DNA of 64,000 nucleotides from NCBI GenBank assembly GCA_028641055.1, contig CM054060.1:53532292-53596291 (forward strand), in the 5' to 3' direction. This document shows, one piece after another, positions 12,115 to 24,916 of the stretch. The notes beneath the pieces are model-generated. The model did no database searches, had not been told where the DNA came from, and saw nothing but the letters and a program-made list of their open reading frames with translations. The position numbers were made by a program, and so were the translations under genes. Positions within the stretch are counted from its first letter, which is position 1. Every line of letters begins with the position of its first letter. The stretch is from Alopecurus myosuroides. Its lineage: Eukaryota; Streptophyta; Magnoliopsida; Poales; Poaceae.

Positions 12115-13122
12115 TTAAGCTTGTTGGTACCCAACCAAGTTGGGTCCTAAGAGGTTATTCACTCTAGGCTTGGCAACCCAAATGGTTCTTTCCTTGACAC
12201 TACTTTGAGTACCAACATATTTAGAAAACACATTGCCAATATTATCCTTTCTAGGAGAATAAACATTATCAATTATAATGGGGTTTGATAAGGTACATTA
12301 GTGCATGAAGAAGCAAAGTGTCCCTTCTCACGACAAAGGTAGCAACATCGACTCTTTTCTTTCTTCTTAATAGGCTCCTCAACTTGAGGAACATTGGCTT
12401 GAGTCTTCTTAGGACGTGGTCGTTGTTCAACTCGTGGTTGAGCATGAGATTGAACAAGAGGACACTTCCCTAGTTTCTTCTCACTAAGAGGATTTTTCTT
12501 CAAAGGTCAAGATCTAACATGGTGCCCTTCAATCTTGCACTTTAAGCAAGTAATCATGGTCGAATCCTTCACTTGTTATTGACCCTTCTTCTTCTCAATC
12601 TTGGACATGTTCTTGATATTGGAGTTGAATCCAAGTCCTATTTTGTCATTTGGAAGTCTTTGCACTCTCAACATATTGCCAAGAGTGGACCTCCCTTCAT
12701 GACACTTCTCGAATTCTTTCTTCAAAGAAGTGACTTTTAACTTGAGATATTTTATTTCCTCTACATGGTTAGTGAAAACAAAAGTAGTACATGAATCGGA
12801 TGCTTCATTGTTAAAGAAACAAGGCATGGAAAGTAATTCATCACAAGATTTAGCAATAGTACAAGATGAACAATTACTAGGACTAGCACATAGCATTATA
12901 GCATCTTTAGTAAAGATTGTGCTAGTGACCACATGAGGCTCACACGATGTTACCTTTGTAGTGATATCCTCAAGAGCTAAATTCAGCCTAGTATGGGATA
13001 CTATCTAGAAATCCTCACTAGAGCTAGGTATCTTTTCATGAATTTCTTCCAATTTCCCTCACTTTCTAGTCATCAACTGAAGTTGAGACCTTAGCTCAAC
13101 ATTATCCTTGAAAATAGATGCT
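12115..13122 (-). pseudogene. Copia gag relic with zinc knuckle, copy 1 (truncated)
   Basis: Minus-strand fragments match the gag relic of copy 2. ORF 12932-12576 (118 aa) holds a Lys/Glu-rich segment consistent with a coiled coil. ORF 12503-12269 carries a CX2CX4HX4C zinc knuckle reading CYLCREKGHFASSC, a nucleic-acid-binding signature of retroelement Gag. In-frame stops and frame changes show it is not functional. The N-terminal half is missing because the duplication boundary at 13122 cuts through it. Confidence 0.8.
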
Positions 13123-13390
13123 TTCGTCCGACCTAATTCACTTCTAAACTAAACATTATATTATAAAATTTCTAAACTAAAATTCTTATATTATAAAATT
13201 CATCTAATGGTACTAAGAAAAAACCTAATTCACTTCTAAACTAAACATTCACTAAGAAAAAAATATGTAAGTCCAAAACCTAAATTTTTTCTAAGTCTCG
13301 AATACCTAAATTTTTTCTAAGCCTCCAATATCTAATACCTAATACAAATCTAACACTAATACTAATCTAACACTAATACAGTTGAGGGGG
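13123..13390. repeat. Short AT-rich direct repeats beyond the duplication junction
   Basis: Just past the copy 1 boundary the phrase CCTAATTCACTTCTAAACTA recurs (about 13131 and 13226), along with variants of CTAAATTTTTTCTAAG (13280-13325). No coding potential. Confidence 0.7.
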
Positions 13391-13429
13391 ATAAGGGCGC
13401 GGCGAGGAGGCGGTCTCACCTGAGGAGGA

Positions 13430-13620
13430 GGGCACGGCGGCGAGGAGGAGGGCTTGGGCGCGGGCGAGGAGGGCCGGCGGCGATCTCGGGTGGCGCGAGG
13501 ACGGGAGGCGCGGGGACGGGCGGCGTAGAGGACGGGCGGCGCGAGGACTGGTGGCGTAGAGGCGCGAGGACGGACGGCGAGAGGACGGGCGGCGTAGAGG
13601 AGCGGCGGCGAGAATCGGGC
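13430..13620. repeat. GC-rich degenerate tandem repeat
   Basis: Variants of GAGGACGGGCGGCGTAGAGG recur several times between about 13488 and 13610. The Pro/Ser/Arg-rich minus-strand ORF (13811-13416) is a product of this repeat and is not annotated as a gene. Confidence 0.75.
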
Positions 13621-13716
13621 AGCCTAACGGCGTCGTTCTGGTTCTCTTCGCCTGGGACTTTGTCGTCCTGCGCCTTAGCCCCGGGCGGTTGCTCGCCCGA
13701 GGTTATATAGGCGGGA

Positions 13717-13757
13717 GCCTTTTGCCCCGGTTGGTAACACGAACCAGGGCAAAAGGC
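13717..13757. repeat. Hairpin, probable DNA-transposon terminal motif
   Basis: Arms GCCTTTTGCCCCGGTT and AACCAGGGCAAAAGGC are inverted with one mismatch around a 9-base loop. Similar phrases containing CCGGTTGGT followed by its complement are frequent near the ends of grass DNA-transposon families; the family here is not resolved. Confidence 0.6.
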
Positions 13758-13759
13758 CC

Positions 13760-15950
13760 AAAATTTCAGTTTTTTTTCTGCCGCCAATCTTTTTCCTTTG
13801 CCACATTTCAAATACTATTTAAAATACGTTTTCAAACGCATTTCAAATGGTTTAGAATTTGGAGAAACTTTCAATATGAAAAGTGTTTAAAATTGCGTAA
13901 ACATTTCGAATGTATTTTCTGTTTTATAAAATAAGTATTCTAAATATTTAAACTAGTCACAATTTTTGAATTTTCAGACATTTTTAAAAACCTATTTTAT
14001 GAATGGTTTAGGATTTGGAGAAACTTTGTATATGAAAAATATTTAAAATTGCGTAAACATTTCAAATAAATTTTTTGTTTTATAAAATAATTATTCTAAC
14101 TATTTAAAGTAGTAACAATTTTTTTAAATTTAAATTAATTTAAAAAAAACAACAAAGCCCGCCTTACAAAGCGCCTACTCGTGGACCGTTTGTAGGTTGG
14201 GATGGATATAAAAATTTGGGCGGGGGCGCTGGGAGCGAGAGAATAGGAGCAGAAGAAGGGCCCACAAATTCAAAACCCCTAGGTGAATATCTGGTAACTC
14301 AAGTTATTTACTTGACGCACATATGTAAACATAAAAATTCGCGTGAAAACTTCATGTATGGGAAATTTAAGATTTCACTTAGTATGAAATATCGATAAAG
14401 CTATAATGTGACGACGCCATGCACAGAAAGAATGCACCCAATTGATTGTTTCTTATTAACTAAGATTTACTACTTGGTGCGTCTAAAAACGATATTGCTC
14501 TGGTCACCAAGTGAGAAAATCACTTTGCGTGCCAAACACGATCTTACCCTTTCATCCCTCGTACTGTCATCGGTAGCCCCCAACCGAAGCACTTCCGTCC
14601 GACAAAAACTCGACACTTACACTCGCCATAAAGCCCCTCATTCCCTAGCCCGTCGACCATGTTACCACTTAGCTCAAGCCACTCCGATAATTTTTTCCAG
14701 TGTCAACCCAATAACTACATAAATTTTGCTATAGTGGGCGTCCACCTGACAGGAGGAGGGGTGGAACAGCTCGCATGTCTCGGATCTGGCTGCTCAATAA
14801 AACAAAATGAGCTTATATGACGATTCTTTTGTTCATACGCAAATACTCCCTCCGTACTCACTACTCCCCAGGAGGACTAAGTGGGTGTTTAGCATTCGAG
14901 GTTTGTCTATGCAATGCAAGTGTATTTATAACTACCCAATGCACTTTAAAACAGAAAAGGCAAGTTTTTTCCCATCATCGGGAATCAAGCCCAACACATT
15001 TAATATATGGTCCACTAATTTTACAGGCACTTAGATCATTTAGATGTGGCGAACAAAACATGAGAGATGACGATTTGTACTTTCCCGATACATTTTCTAC
15101 TCAACTCTATAATTTCTTACTACACTCCGTCCTACGTACCGATCAATCCTTCATAAAGAAAATGAGATGAACCCACAAATTTTCCTCTCAAGTACACATT
15201 TGGTTTCAAAATCGGACGGTTGAGGTTAAGCCTATATATGATCGTGACAGCCATTTCATCAACATAGTTAAAAATGCATTCACATGAACGCTGGCTACAG
15301 TCATAAAGGGCTAGCCAGGCCGGGCACGTGCAACCTGCGAGCCTTCCGGAGCACTTATATATATGGGTACGAGATTCCTCAATGACACCGGTTGATACAT
15401 TTGACAAGATAGATATTCTGGTAGCAGCTGAAGAGAGGATTTATGTACGTGCGCCGATGGTGGTTATAAGTAGAGCATAGGATTAGGAAGCATCGGGACA
15501 GATGGCGTAACCTGGTATCGCATTCTTGTAACTGGTTATCATGGCGAGACTACGTGTGCCACCATTTCTTGTCCTCCTGGTTTCCTTCCGTCGCGTGACT
15601 GCACTTACGTGAACCGTTCACTAAAACAAAACCATGCGTAGCAAGACTTCGTGGCAGGCAATCTTCCGGCACACTGTTTCGTGCCAGTGTCACTCGAGTA
15701 ACTTTTTATAGTGCATGCAATTGCATACCCTATTTTTAAGAAGAAGAAGAGTTTTTGTACAATAGATGCCGACAGCCCGAGCTGATAACAACTCGGCTAT
15801 CGCACGCACCCACTCGCACCTCTACACACCTTAGGAGACTACTCAAGAAAGAGATATCCAGCTCTAGCTCCTGCAACGACCCAAAGCTTCATGTTTTCAA
15901 TAATACTTGCCACCAGAGCATCCTCGTTACATCACTGGTCATGTTGCCAA
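13760..15950. other. Intergenic DNA, no gene recognised
   Basis: AT-rich to 14200, then mixed composition. ORFs such as 14408-14722 and 14817-15170 (plus) are short with no domain. An ACTCCCTCCGTACTCACTAC phrase near 14847 resembles one Stowaway end but has no matching inverted end. Confidence 0.5.
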
Positions 15951-15959
15951 GTATCCTTG

Positions 15960-17690
15960 TGTTATGTTGTTTCTAGATACTTGAGATGACCAAAGAGACA
16001 ATGGAGTCCACAGCTTTCCTCAGCTTGCCCATAAATCTCAACCTCACATCCAGCCACCAGTTTTAGGGCGTGTCCTATTCTATTGAGCCTAGGTTCTGAA
16101 CTCTCAATCTGTTTGCCCATTTCCACCAGACTTGTATAAATACAATACAAAAGTAAGCGGTCAGTGGTCTCAAAAAGCTTACACGCCTCTGGGCTCTGGC
16201 AGCTCATGCAAGCCGTGCCTCGCATGTCTATATCCTATACCATAGAGTCGGCCACATGAAAAATTTACATTTTACCCGTGCACACCACTTCCACACCTCA
16301 TTGACTCGGTGGAATCTGATGTGGCCCTGTATTAACATTTTGTAGTTGGCTTTCGCCGTGTAGCACCTCGATGCTGATGGCGGCCGGAAAAACTCATCCT
16401 CCAAGGATTCATTCCCTGTCACTCTCCTGATAGCAACCCAAAGTTTGACGCGCTGTGAGGCCATGTTCCTTCTGAGATTCACCTTGATGTCCACGATCCA
16501 TCTGTTCCCCTTAAGAGCTTCATCTACCGTTCACTTATTCGTAGTTATTGTAATGATGATCCTATGGAGGGATGGGGCGACCTCCTGAATTGCCCTTCCC
16601 TCAATCCATTGATCTTTCCAAACAAGCTTTCTATTCCCATCACTAACCTTGATTCACACCAAACTGTTGAAGACATCCGTCGTCATGGTGTCCTTGAGCA
16701 TTGGTAATCCTTGCCAAGGTCGAGACATATTAGTTCTTCTCGGCCACTCCCAACGACTCGTTGCGCAAGACATTGCATCTACAAGTTCTTGACTCCCAAC
16801 CGCCCATAACAAATGGGTTTGCAAATGTTCTCCATGCAACCAGGCACTAACCGCCATGCGCATGTTCTGATCCTGACCAGAAAAGACCCCTCATCCATTT
16901 TTCAATCTCTTCCAGGAACCAATATGGAGACTCTGCCATTAGTAGTTGGTGCACCGGCCTCGCTGCAACCACCGATTTTACCAACGTTAATCTACCGGCC
17001 CTCGAAACCATTCCCTTCTTTCCATGCATGCATACAAGAAAACACCCGATCCAACATCGGCTGTCATTTTCCTTTAGTTAGGGGGCACAAAGAAAGCTGG
17101 AGCCCAAGGTACTTGATTGGGAAGTTCACAATATTTCATTTTAAAATATGTGTCACCAGTGCCTCATCTTCGGCCTCTCCTCTTATAAGTGTTGCTAAGA
17201 TTTCTGCGTAGTTCACATGCAGTCATGATGCTTCTCCAAAGATGCTCAAGATTGTTGACTAGCGACCAGGTCATGAACCGTGTGTTTGAAGAATACCACC
17301 ACGTCATCCACGTAAACCAACAATCGTTGCAACGCAGAGCAACCCGAGATTAGGGAGAGAAAACTCTCCTACATAGCTTTCGTGACCGTTTTCGTGATTA
17401 CGTCCATGAAACAAAAACAACATAGGTGAGATTGGGTTCCACTGACGTAGACCCCTGGCATGGTAAATTCTCCTCCCCGGTACACCATTGACTAGGATCT
17501 TAGTACTAGCAGTGTTAAGAAGGATTGGAATCAGCTTGCACCATATTGGGCTACCCAGCCTTTCTTAGAACCTCCTAGAAAATCCCGGGAAAGAGAGTCA
17601 AAGGCTCTAAATAGGTCTGGTGAGAACGTGATCACACGCTTGTTGGGAGACCCCAAGCGCAAGGTATGATGTAATCTAGAGTAAGTTTTC
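15960..17690 (-). pseudogene. LINE reverse transcriptase relic
   Basis: Minus-strand remains of a non-LTR retrotransposon ORF2, broken by stops and frameshifts. In N- to C-terminal order: a segment near 17470-17400 resembling the loop before the active site; the catalytic signature as YVDDVVVFF near 17310-17290; the post-thumb motif AGRLTLVKSVV in ORF 17029-16847, followed by LEEIEKWMRGLFW; and a zinc-binding RT C-terminal segment in 16494-16228 ending KWCARVKCKFFMW. This order matches plant L1-type ORF2 proteins. The N-terminal endonuclease was not found and no poly(A) tail was identified, so both ends are approximate. Non-functional. Confidence 0.8.
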
Positions 17691-18400
17691 TCCTAGTATA
17701 GAACTAGAGTTTATCGAACCAGTAGAATTTCGTAGTCTTGAAGAAGGTTAGTTGTACCAACGGCACCAAGCCTGGAGCCTGCACACAAGCACAAACTCTC
17801 TCTTGCCCCAACTTTCCGGAAGGTTGCCAGTCTTCCCGTCTTGCTGAAAATAGGAAAATTAAAGGTATAGAGTCTTGAAAAGTAATTAAAGTAAAAACGG
17901 TACAGCAAGGAAAAACTTATGAAAGTGCTTAAAAAAATTTTGCAATATGAAAAAAATAAGACCGGTGCCATAGGTTCACTAGTGGCGTCTCTCCAAAGAA
18001 AACAAACATGCTGGATGAACAAAGTATAGATGGGAAATTGACAAATCATGAACGTATAACAATACTATTATGACGAGATAAAGTTCATGAGTTCTAACAT
18101 TGTAGGAATTACGTCAAGGTATATGGACCACTATTCAACATGCATCCATATCTAAAAGTCCACCTCAAAAAAGCTATCCAGCAAACCCATCGGTATTAAG
18201 TTGTAAAAACAAAGTGATTGCTATGTGTGGAAAAGCCAAATGCATTAAAAAACAATACATAATGTAAGCAGTGGTTCCCATTCGTAGACAAGAGCACCGC
18301 TGTTTTCTCCCTAGTCGCAAAAGCACATCCACCCTCCCCCCCCCCCACGTTTCTGTCACTCGAGCACAGGCAACAAGGCGGCATGAACCCACTATCTAGC
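17690..18400. other. Intergenic DNA, no gene recognised
   Basis: Mixed-composition DNA with a C-run near 18338. No motif-bearing ORF. Confidence 0.45.
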
Positions 18401-18401
18401 A

Positions 18402-19249
18402 TATAAACTCTCTCTTGGAGGTGAAAATAACTACATGGCCAAGATAATCTTAAACACCGGAGAATATTGCAAGACAAGATTAAAACTCTCTAAAAATATT
18501 AGTGAAGCATCTCAGATTGACATGAAAAAAATAATCGTAATCTCATGGTTCATCGGATCCCGGCTAACATAATATGCACAATTACATAACGGTGGTTTCG
18601 ATCATGTGAGGCAGCTCATGAGACTCTAAACATGGAGGCATATGGGACAGAACAAACATATAGAAATTAGGTGGACCCGTAGTACCGAGATGAACTTCTC
18701 ACAAATCTGTCCGGAGGCGATCATGGCGATGTAGAGGCCTCCGGTGAGGATCGCCCTCTCTTTCAAGGAGCCAGAGCAATACTCCAGAAGTCCTAGATTG
18801 GACTTTCAAGGTGACGGTGCCTCTTTGTATGTTTCATGGAAAATAACTCTGTCCCCGGTGATTTTAGGGTTAAGGGAAATTTATAAGCGAAGGGGGACAT
18901 GAGGCGGTGCTCAGGGATCCCAGGTTCCCACAGGCGCGACCTAGGGTGGATCCACGCCTGGCAGCCGCCTGGTGGCGCGCTGGCTCCCCTCCAGGTCCCC
19001 TTGGGACTCCGTCATTGTCCCGGGTAAAAAATGCTTTTCGTGAATTTTCACCACTTTTTGGGAATATTTCCTTTAGAACTTTTCTGAAACAGAAAAACAA
19101 CAACTGGCCTAGGGCATCTTGTTAATAGGTTAATTTATAAAAACATCCAAAAACGAAGGGAAACGTGTGAAATCATCAAAATAACATAGGGTGTTGGAAA
19201 GAAAACAAACATGAAACATAAAAATTATAGATACGTTTGCAACATATCA
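18402..19249 (-). mobile_element. Gypsy LTR of a truncated element
   Basis: Homologous to 1-850. On the minus strand the LTR begins at 19249 with TGATATGTTGCAAACG, directly after internal sequence, in the same arrangement as the 3' LTR junction of the Sabrina-like element at 55369. The other end, near 18402, was set by where similarity to 1-850 stops. Confidence 0.65.
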
Positions 19250-21410
19250 GCATCACCAAGTTGAACTCATGCTTGTCCTGGAGTAGGTAAGTGATAACAA
19301 AATAATTTTTTAGGTGACATGAAGCCAACACAAATCTTGATCAACGTTATGTAAAAGCGTTGCAAAGATGAGGTCAAAGTACTTTAACAAAGGCATGATA
19401 AATATTATTTCAACTAATATAACCTTAGCAACTATGTTGCACATGAAAAGAAACACAAACAAAAGAAAATAAATAATGAAACCTTAAAAGTGATACGGTT
19501 GTTTCGATCATAAAAAAACACAATAAAGTGGTATCCAGCTAGTATTTGGTGTGATAGCAAAACATAAATGCCAGGAAACCTTCATAGTTTAAATTGTGAC
19601 TGGATACAAATAATTTGAGAGCAAGCAATACCACGAATCATTAATCAATCAATAATAAATTTTGGGACTATGCACATTATACTCAGAATGAAAACTATGC
19701 TCTCTCAATTGGTGCATAAAGTAAGAAGATGAAGTCTCAACATAAAAGTAAAAGAAAGGACGTTCATAGAGGGAAGCAGGGATTACTCATGTGCTAGAGC
19801 TTTTTATTTGATAAAACAGAGAGAAAACAACTCTGAGAGTGTTGTATGTCTATGTTAATGAATGGTAATGAAAAACTTATCATAATCCATGTCAAGAAAA
19901 GTGCTTAGATATCTTAGAGTGGTTTTTGTAGTTTTATTAGTTTGGCACTTGGCCTCGCCTTTCTTTCACAAACCAGGGCTAGCCCTGTTCACGGGTACCC
20001 AACAGCTTTCATCAAACCATGGGAAAGTGCCTTTTTGTTATTTTTTCCACTGGCTCTCTGCAAATTTAGATGAGCACAAGTCCCACACCCGTCGGGTAAA
20101 AGAAGGAAGAAGAACTTTGCTTGACACAAACCATAATAAAATTTAAACTAGTTCCTCATGAGCTAAAACTAGAACACAAAACACGGTATAATTTTGAAGG
20201 CTTAAAGGTAGGACACAAGATATTTACTTGGAGTGGCAGTTAAATACCACATATAGGTAGGTATGGTGGACACATTTGGAAAACTTTTTTTTTGGAGTTG
20301 GATGCACGAGTAGAGCTCATACTCCGTACATGTGAAGGCTAGCAAAATACTGGGAGCAACCAACGAAGAGAGCAATAACGACCAAAATCATGTATAACGA
20401 TAAAACATCATTAATCAAAGCATGAAGTGGTATTAAAAGGCAAAAACAAAAATATAATCAAGGCTAAAGGTGACTTTATTTATATGCATAACATGTTTTG
20501 AGCATGAGCCTACTCAATACAGATAAATCATTCAAAGACGAAATATCACAATACTATGCTTCAATATTAGAGAACAACACATTATTAAATTCAATGGCAC
20601 ATTAAGCACTCTGAGCTATTTGAGACAAGTCATGATACATCATAAATACATAATTAAAATAACATCTAGAATGACATGCAAAATTATATACCACGGTGAA
20701 AAACAAGCTTCCTTTTGCACCACTATAAGTATGAAACAATTTACAGTTTTCCAACACCCATTAACTTATTGGAAACAACTCTCAACGCAAATATTCATTA
20801 AATACCAGAGGGATAATCATATATAGATTAATAAAACCAACAAAGCTCTCAACAAAATTTGAGTGAAAACAAGAGCTAAACGCAGTACTAGCAAAATATG
20901 AACACTCGCAGAACAATAAGAGTGAAAACAAGAGTGTTCTATGCAATTAAAACAAAGTGTATCTCTTACAAAGTAAAATTTCTAGGATCCAACAAAAAAC
21001 TACATCAAAGAAAACAAAACAAACTGAAAGAAAAATAACAAGATGCTTCAATAATAACACATATCACGTGAAGCAATAAAAATATAGTGTTTTGAAAGAA
21101 ACCTGATATTTTTTTGATGAAGAAGAGGATGCCTTGGGCATCCCCAAGCTTTTACACTTCTACTTATTTGACCTGTCATGGGGTGACATGGGCATCCCCA
21201 ATATTGAGATTTTGTCCATCCTTCGTCTCGTCACATCATTCTTCTCTCCCTACACTTGAAAACTTCCCACACCTAAAACTTCTCACAATATTCATTAGCA
21301 ACGTTCATATAATAAAAATAATAGAACTCTTGGTTCAGTTTCAACACAAGTCTCACACTTCAATTAAAACATTAGCTATCGTCACAACCTATTTTAAAGC
21401 TCTCCCTCTC
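19250..21410 (-). mobile_element. Internal part of a truncated Gypsy element (non-coding)
   Basis: Read on the minus strand this matches, with divergence, the 3' internal part of the Sabrina-like element at about 52930-55368. Anchors are AGCTTGGGGATGCCC near 21145 with CATCCTCTTCTTCATC near 21125 (compare 53005-53080), and the GTTTTCACTCTTATTGTTCT stretch near 20930 (compare 53250). Together with the LTR at 18402 it is a 5'-truncated element. No coding frame is left. Confidence 0.7.
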
Positions 21411-21426
21411 AAAAGAACACCAAGAC

Positions 21427-21429
<3 letters not shown>

Positions 21430-21467
<38 letters not shown>
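21430..21467. repeat. (AG)n microsatellite
   Basis: About 19 AG dinucleotides near the truncated end of the Gypsy fragment. Confidence 0.97.
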
Positions 21468-21470
<3 letters not shown>

Positions 21471-21499
21471 ACGGAGATTGGGTTAATATTTAGATTGTG

Positions 21500-23860
21500 A
21501 AGGTAAAAGGTTCGCAACTAGCCGCAATCACTACATGCTCGTTAGGATAGTTGATGAATGTTAAAATGTGTGTGGATAAACAACATTTCTTAAGAAAAAC
21601 ACTGGTCTTGACATTTAGAAGTTAAATATATAATTTATCAGAACTAACTAGTATACAAGGTAATATTTGGGTTCACCATTATTTCAACTATTCGGATTAT
21701 ATAGGCATGCTGAAAAACTAAACAAGAGGTATACAAAAATAGAGTTATCAAACACGCTATTGTATTTTTTTTCTAGGGAGCTCAATATAGTTGCTTCCAT
21801 CCAGGGCATTTACCATTCGTACCCTCCTTAATAGGTTGGCTTCCTGATAACCATATTGATCATATGAGTTGAAGTTTACATGGGTTTATTTTGATGATCT
21901 TATGGTGAAAAGGCATTAATTTTTGTACTCTCAAATTCGATTGTAACTAAGGAGTAATGTTCCTGAACAAACATATTCTACAAAACACAAGAGAATGTAT
22001 TGACAAAAATCATTGGTTCACCATATTGTAAATAAAAATGACCATGTTTGCCTCACTGATCAATTTACATCCGAAAAATGAAGTGATTAAGTTATATGGG
22101 TAAAAAGTAAAAATAATTAGCAAATGTATATTTTTTTTCAACAAATTGCCAATTAGCCATCAAGTTCGACTACATTTTCGTTGAGATTTTATTTTGATCG
22201 TTTTATACGCTTGTGGCTCATATATTTTGTAGAGTTCACCACGACATTAAACAATATATAATAGGTTTCAAAGGTATCATTTGGCCTTCATTGTGGTTTG
22301 GGGTAGTACGAAAACAAATTTTATGAGATTACACAATTTGCATTAAGTTTTCCTTGATTTTCATGTATTTCATTAAGGTATTATTTTGTTTTTCCGTTGT
22401 CGTCCTATTCAACATCTTCCAATATCGGGGCAAGGTATTTGGGTGAAAGCGTAAATTTTAGTGGTTCGAGAGATAGATGTCCTTCTCACTCTACTTTCTC
22501 CTCTAGGGTGTCGCTTTGATCTTATCTGTTCTTCTTGGTGGTTCGACAGACTCCGGCATTGCGTTCAGTAAGTGCCATGTGGGAGGCGTAGGGTCCCGCA
22601 TGGGAGCTTCTGTGGAAATGGCATTTTCGACGAGCGAAGCATTGGTTGTAGCAAGATTTTGTTAGTTTGATTTTTCTTGTGTTTGCGAGGTCTTTGTGTT
22701 GGTATTCAGATGCAGAGAAGTTGGACATGTGGCCATATAGTTTGACGAACAACGATGATTTGTTCTTTGGTCGTGAAGATACTCAATGTAGAAAGTCGTG
22801 CATATCTCCACTTTAGAGCTCATTAGAAGAATCCGAGCTTCGATCTTCTACATGACTAGTTGAGTTTTGGCGTGGTCTAAAGTAGTCTTCACGAGGCCAT
22901 TGTGGAGAAATCTTCTTAGGTGGTAGTTCTTTGGTAAAATTGGGGTCGCTGGCTTAGAGGAGTGGTGAAAAGTTGTGAGAAACCTTGACGACGACCATTA
23001 TTTCTAGGAGCTACACGATTAAGAAGGCGAAAGATTGAAGTGTTTGGAAGAAAATGAATAATAGGGTGTTTCATGGTAACAGTATTTTTATACTACCATG
23101 CTTTGTTTTTAACACTTCTGATATTGGAGTTATAGTTTTACGAGATCCATTATATCTTGTTAAATCAAATAATTAGTAGTGACCGTTTGTAGGATGAGAT
23201 TTTGCAATGTGAGGACCATTGCTTAATCTAATCAATGTAGTATTTCCAAATCTATCTTGACATATATTTACTAACCTAACATTCATTCCATGGTTATTGT
23301 TTGTGGGTAACCTTCACAACCTTGTGCATGAACCCAAAAATCTCTCTCCTCCCTCCTTTCTCATTGTACAATAGGTACAAATGAACTCAAAGGCATGTAT
23401 AAATATGGTCATCAAACAAAACTACAATAGTACAATAATTTTTTTATCTGAAAGATGCTTATTAGAGAGGGGGGGGTATGTTGAGAAAAACTCATGGATG
23501 CACATGTGCTCTTTGACATTTATTGAAGTGTATGGAAATCATGGTGGTTGAAACACGTGATACATAATTTATTTACATAGTTCTCCTATTTAAGTATGAT
23601 ATATGAGAGAAATGAAACTTTGTCACGAAGAATCCATCATCGTAACTGAGCCGGGCATGGAGAAGATTCAATCCTTATAAAATGTACAACATTTTTGCAC
23701 TTATTTGAAGTTTCTCTCATAATAATTGCATTGAATCCAATACACTCTTAGGATTTGGAGGCATCAGGAGTTATGACTTTGCTGGTCTGAACCTGTTGAC
23801 GAAGTAACATGTAACGATGGTTACTTATGCATTATGTACAACTTATACTACCTAGAGAAT
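21500..23860. other. Intergenic AT-rich DNA
   Basis: No ORF above about 76 codons and no recognisable motif on either strand. Confidence 0.55.
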
Positions 23861-23861
23861 G

Positions 23862-23982
23862 CATTTCACGTTTTGGCCAAACATATGGAAGAAATTACAG
23901 TTCATGCCAAACATATTCAATATAGAACTGTACATTTCACATTTTGGCCAAACATATGGAAGAAATTACAGTTCATGCCAAA
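23862..23982. repeat. 71-bp-period local repeat at the left edge of copy 2
   Basis: A block of about 50 bp containing GGCCAAACATATGGAAGAAA occurs at 23862-23911 and again from 23933. The second unit is the one collinear with copy 1 (from about 1990); the first is extra and sits just outside the duplication edge. Confidence 0.88.
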
Positions 23983-24423
23983 GAGAATGCGGACACCCAG
24001 AGAAAACTTGTTTATCGCATGTCGTTTAACTCGTCCTCTTCATACAATTAGCCATGTCAAGTAGGTCGAACCAGTTTGGCATGTTGGTTTTCACTGCGTC
24101 GCAGAGTGATGAACAATACTAGCCTTTGAGAAAAAGCATGTTTTCCTCCTATATGGCCTTATGCTAGGTGGAATGAACTTGATCCCGCCATTAGCCTAGA
24201 AGAAACCGTGATATTGTGAAGAACGGTGGCCAAATTGACACCATTGAATTATAGTGGCCACTGCAGGTAATGCACTATCAGACCAAATTGAAGCACATAA
24301 GAAAGGGCTCAAGTTATCTTCCTCTCTAGCTTTGCCTTCTCCAACTTGGTTCTTGAATAAAGCCGAACAGAGGAAGAACAAAACTCTAGAACCATAGCAC
24401 GGAGAAGAAGAAGAAGAAGAAGA

Positions 24424-24428
24424 AGAAG
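24424..24428. repeat. Target site duplication, left
   Basis: AGAAG here and at 34500-34504 flank the LTR retrotransposon. The match is expected for a 5-bp duplication, though weakened as evidence because the target is a GAA repeat. Confidence 0.8.
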
Positions 24429-24904
24429 TGTCGTGGGATAATCACGGCAGACGTTACCGGGGGTAACTGTTCTTGGGGCAAGACGACACAGGCGTTTGGG
24501 AGAGGGTTTAGCTCAGAGGAAAACATGATGATATTCGATCTGGTAGCCGGCAATCAAGTCGCCGAGTCTCCGATCTCAATGTATTAACTCAACTCTCGGG
24601 TTACACTGGATGCTCGATATCAAGCGATGTTGCTAGAACTCTTGGATCTCTCTCAACTAGTCCTAGGGGTGGGTTTATAAAGCACCCGGACCCCTTGGCT
24701 TGCCCTCCAAGGCGCACCTTGAGTCCTACCCGGTCACTGCATATTAAACCTTAACTTTCCTTACCGTAACCCACAATCCGGATTACAAGGCCTACAATCT
24801 TGGGCCTTCTAGAAGTTCTTTTATCCTTAGCCGGATCTCGTGCAGCGTCCTTGGGGCCGAATTACACCTTGGAGTTGCCCTACCGGGTTATTATCCCTCC
24901 ATCA
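24429..24904 (-). repeat. 3' LTR (in element sense)
   Basis: 476 bp, differing from the LTR at 34024-34499 by five substitutions that I counted by eye and no indels, about 1% divergence. Confidence 0.96.
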
Positions 24905-24916
24905 GTAGTCCCCAGG
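24905..24916 (-). promoter_or_regulatory. Polypurine tract
   Basis: On the minus strand CCTGGGGACTAC directly precedes the LTR start TGATGG. A G-rich purine run in this position primes plus-strand DNA synthesis in LTR elements. Confidence 0.7.

Larger units (their letters stand above)
1970..13122. repeat. Segmental duplication, copy 1 (about 11.15 kb)
   Basis: This block is repeated in the same orientation at 23913-45335. Collinear matches include the F-box gene (offset 32316), the unassigned DNA at 6.5-9.6 kb, a Stowaway MITE and a Copia gag relic. The left edge is where both copies start to read TATTCAATATAGAACTG. The right edge falls inside the Copia gag: copies agree through GAAAATAGATGCT (to 13122), then copy 1 continues into unrelated AT-rich sequence while copy 2 continues through more gag. 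Substitutions and small indels are sparse. Copy 1 lacks the 10 kb LTR retrotransposon. Confidence 0.95.

Noticed and set aside
13416..13811. 131-aa Pro/Arg-rich minus-strand ORF
   Set aside because: Generated by the GC-rich tandem repeat and the adjacent hairpin.
14845..15135. ACTCCCTCCGT phrase and a later ACTCCGTCC phrase as a Stowaway MITE
   Set aside because: The ends are not inverted complements and no TA target pair was seen.
1..19249. LTR-like repeats at 1-850 and 18402-19249 as the two LTRs of one element
   Set aside because: They are diverged, and the DNA between includes the F-box segment, a LINE relic and other unrelated sequence.
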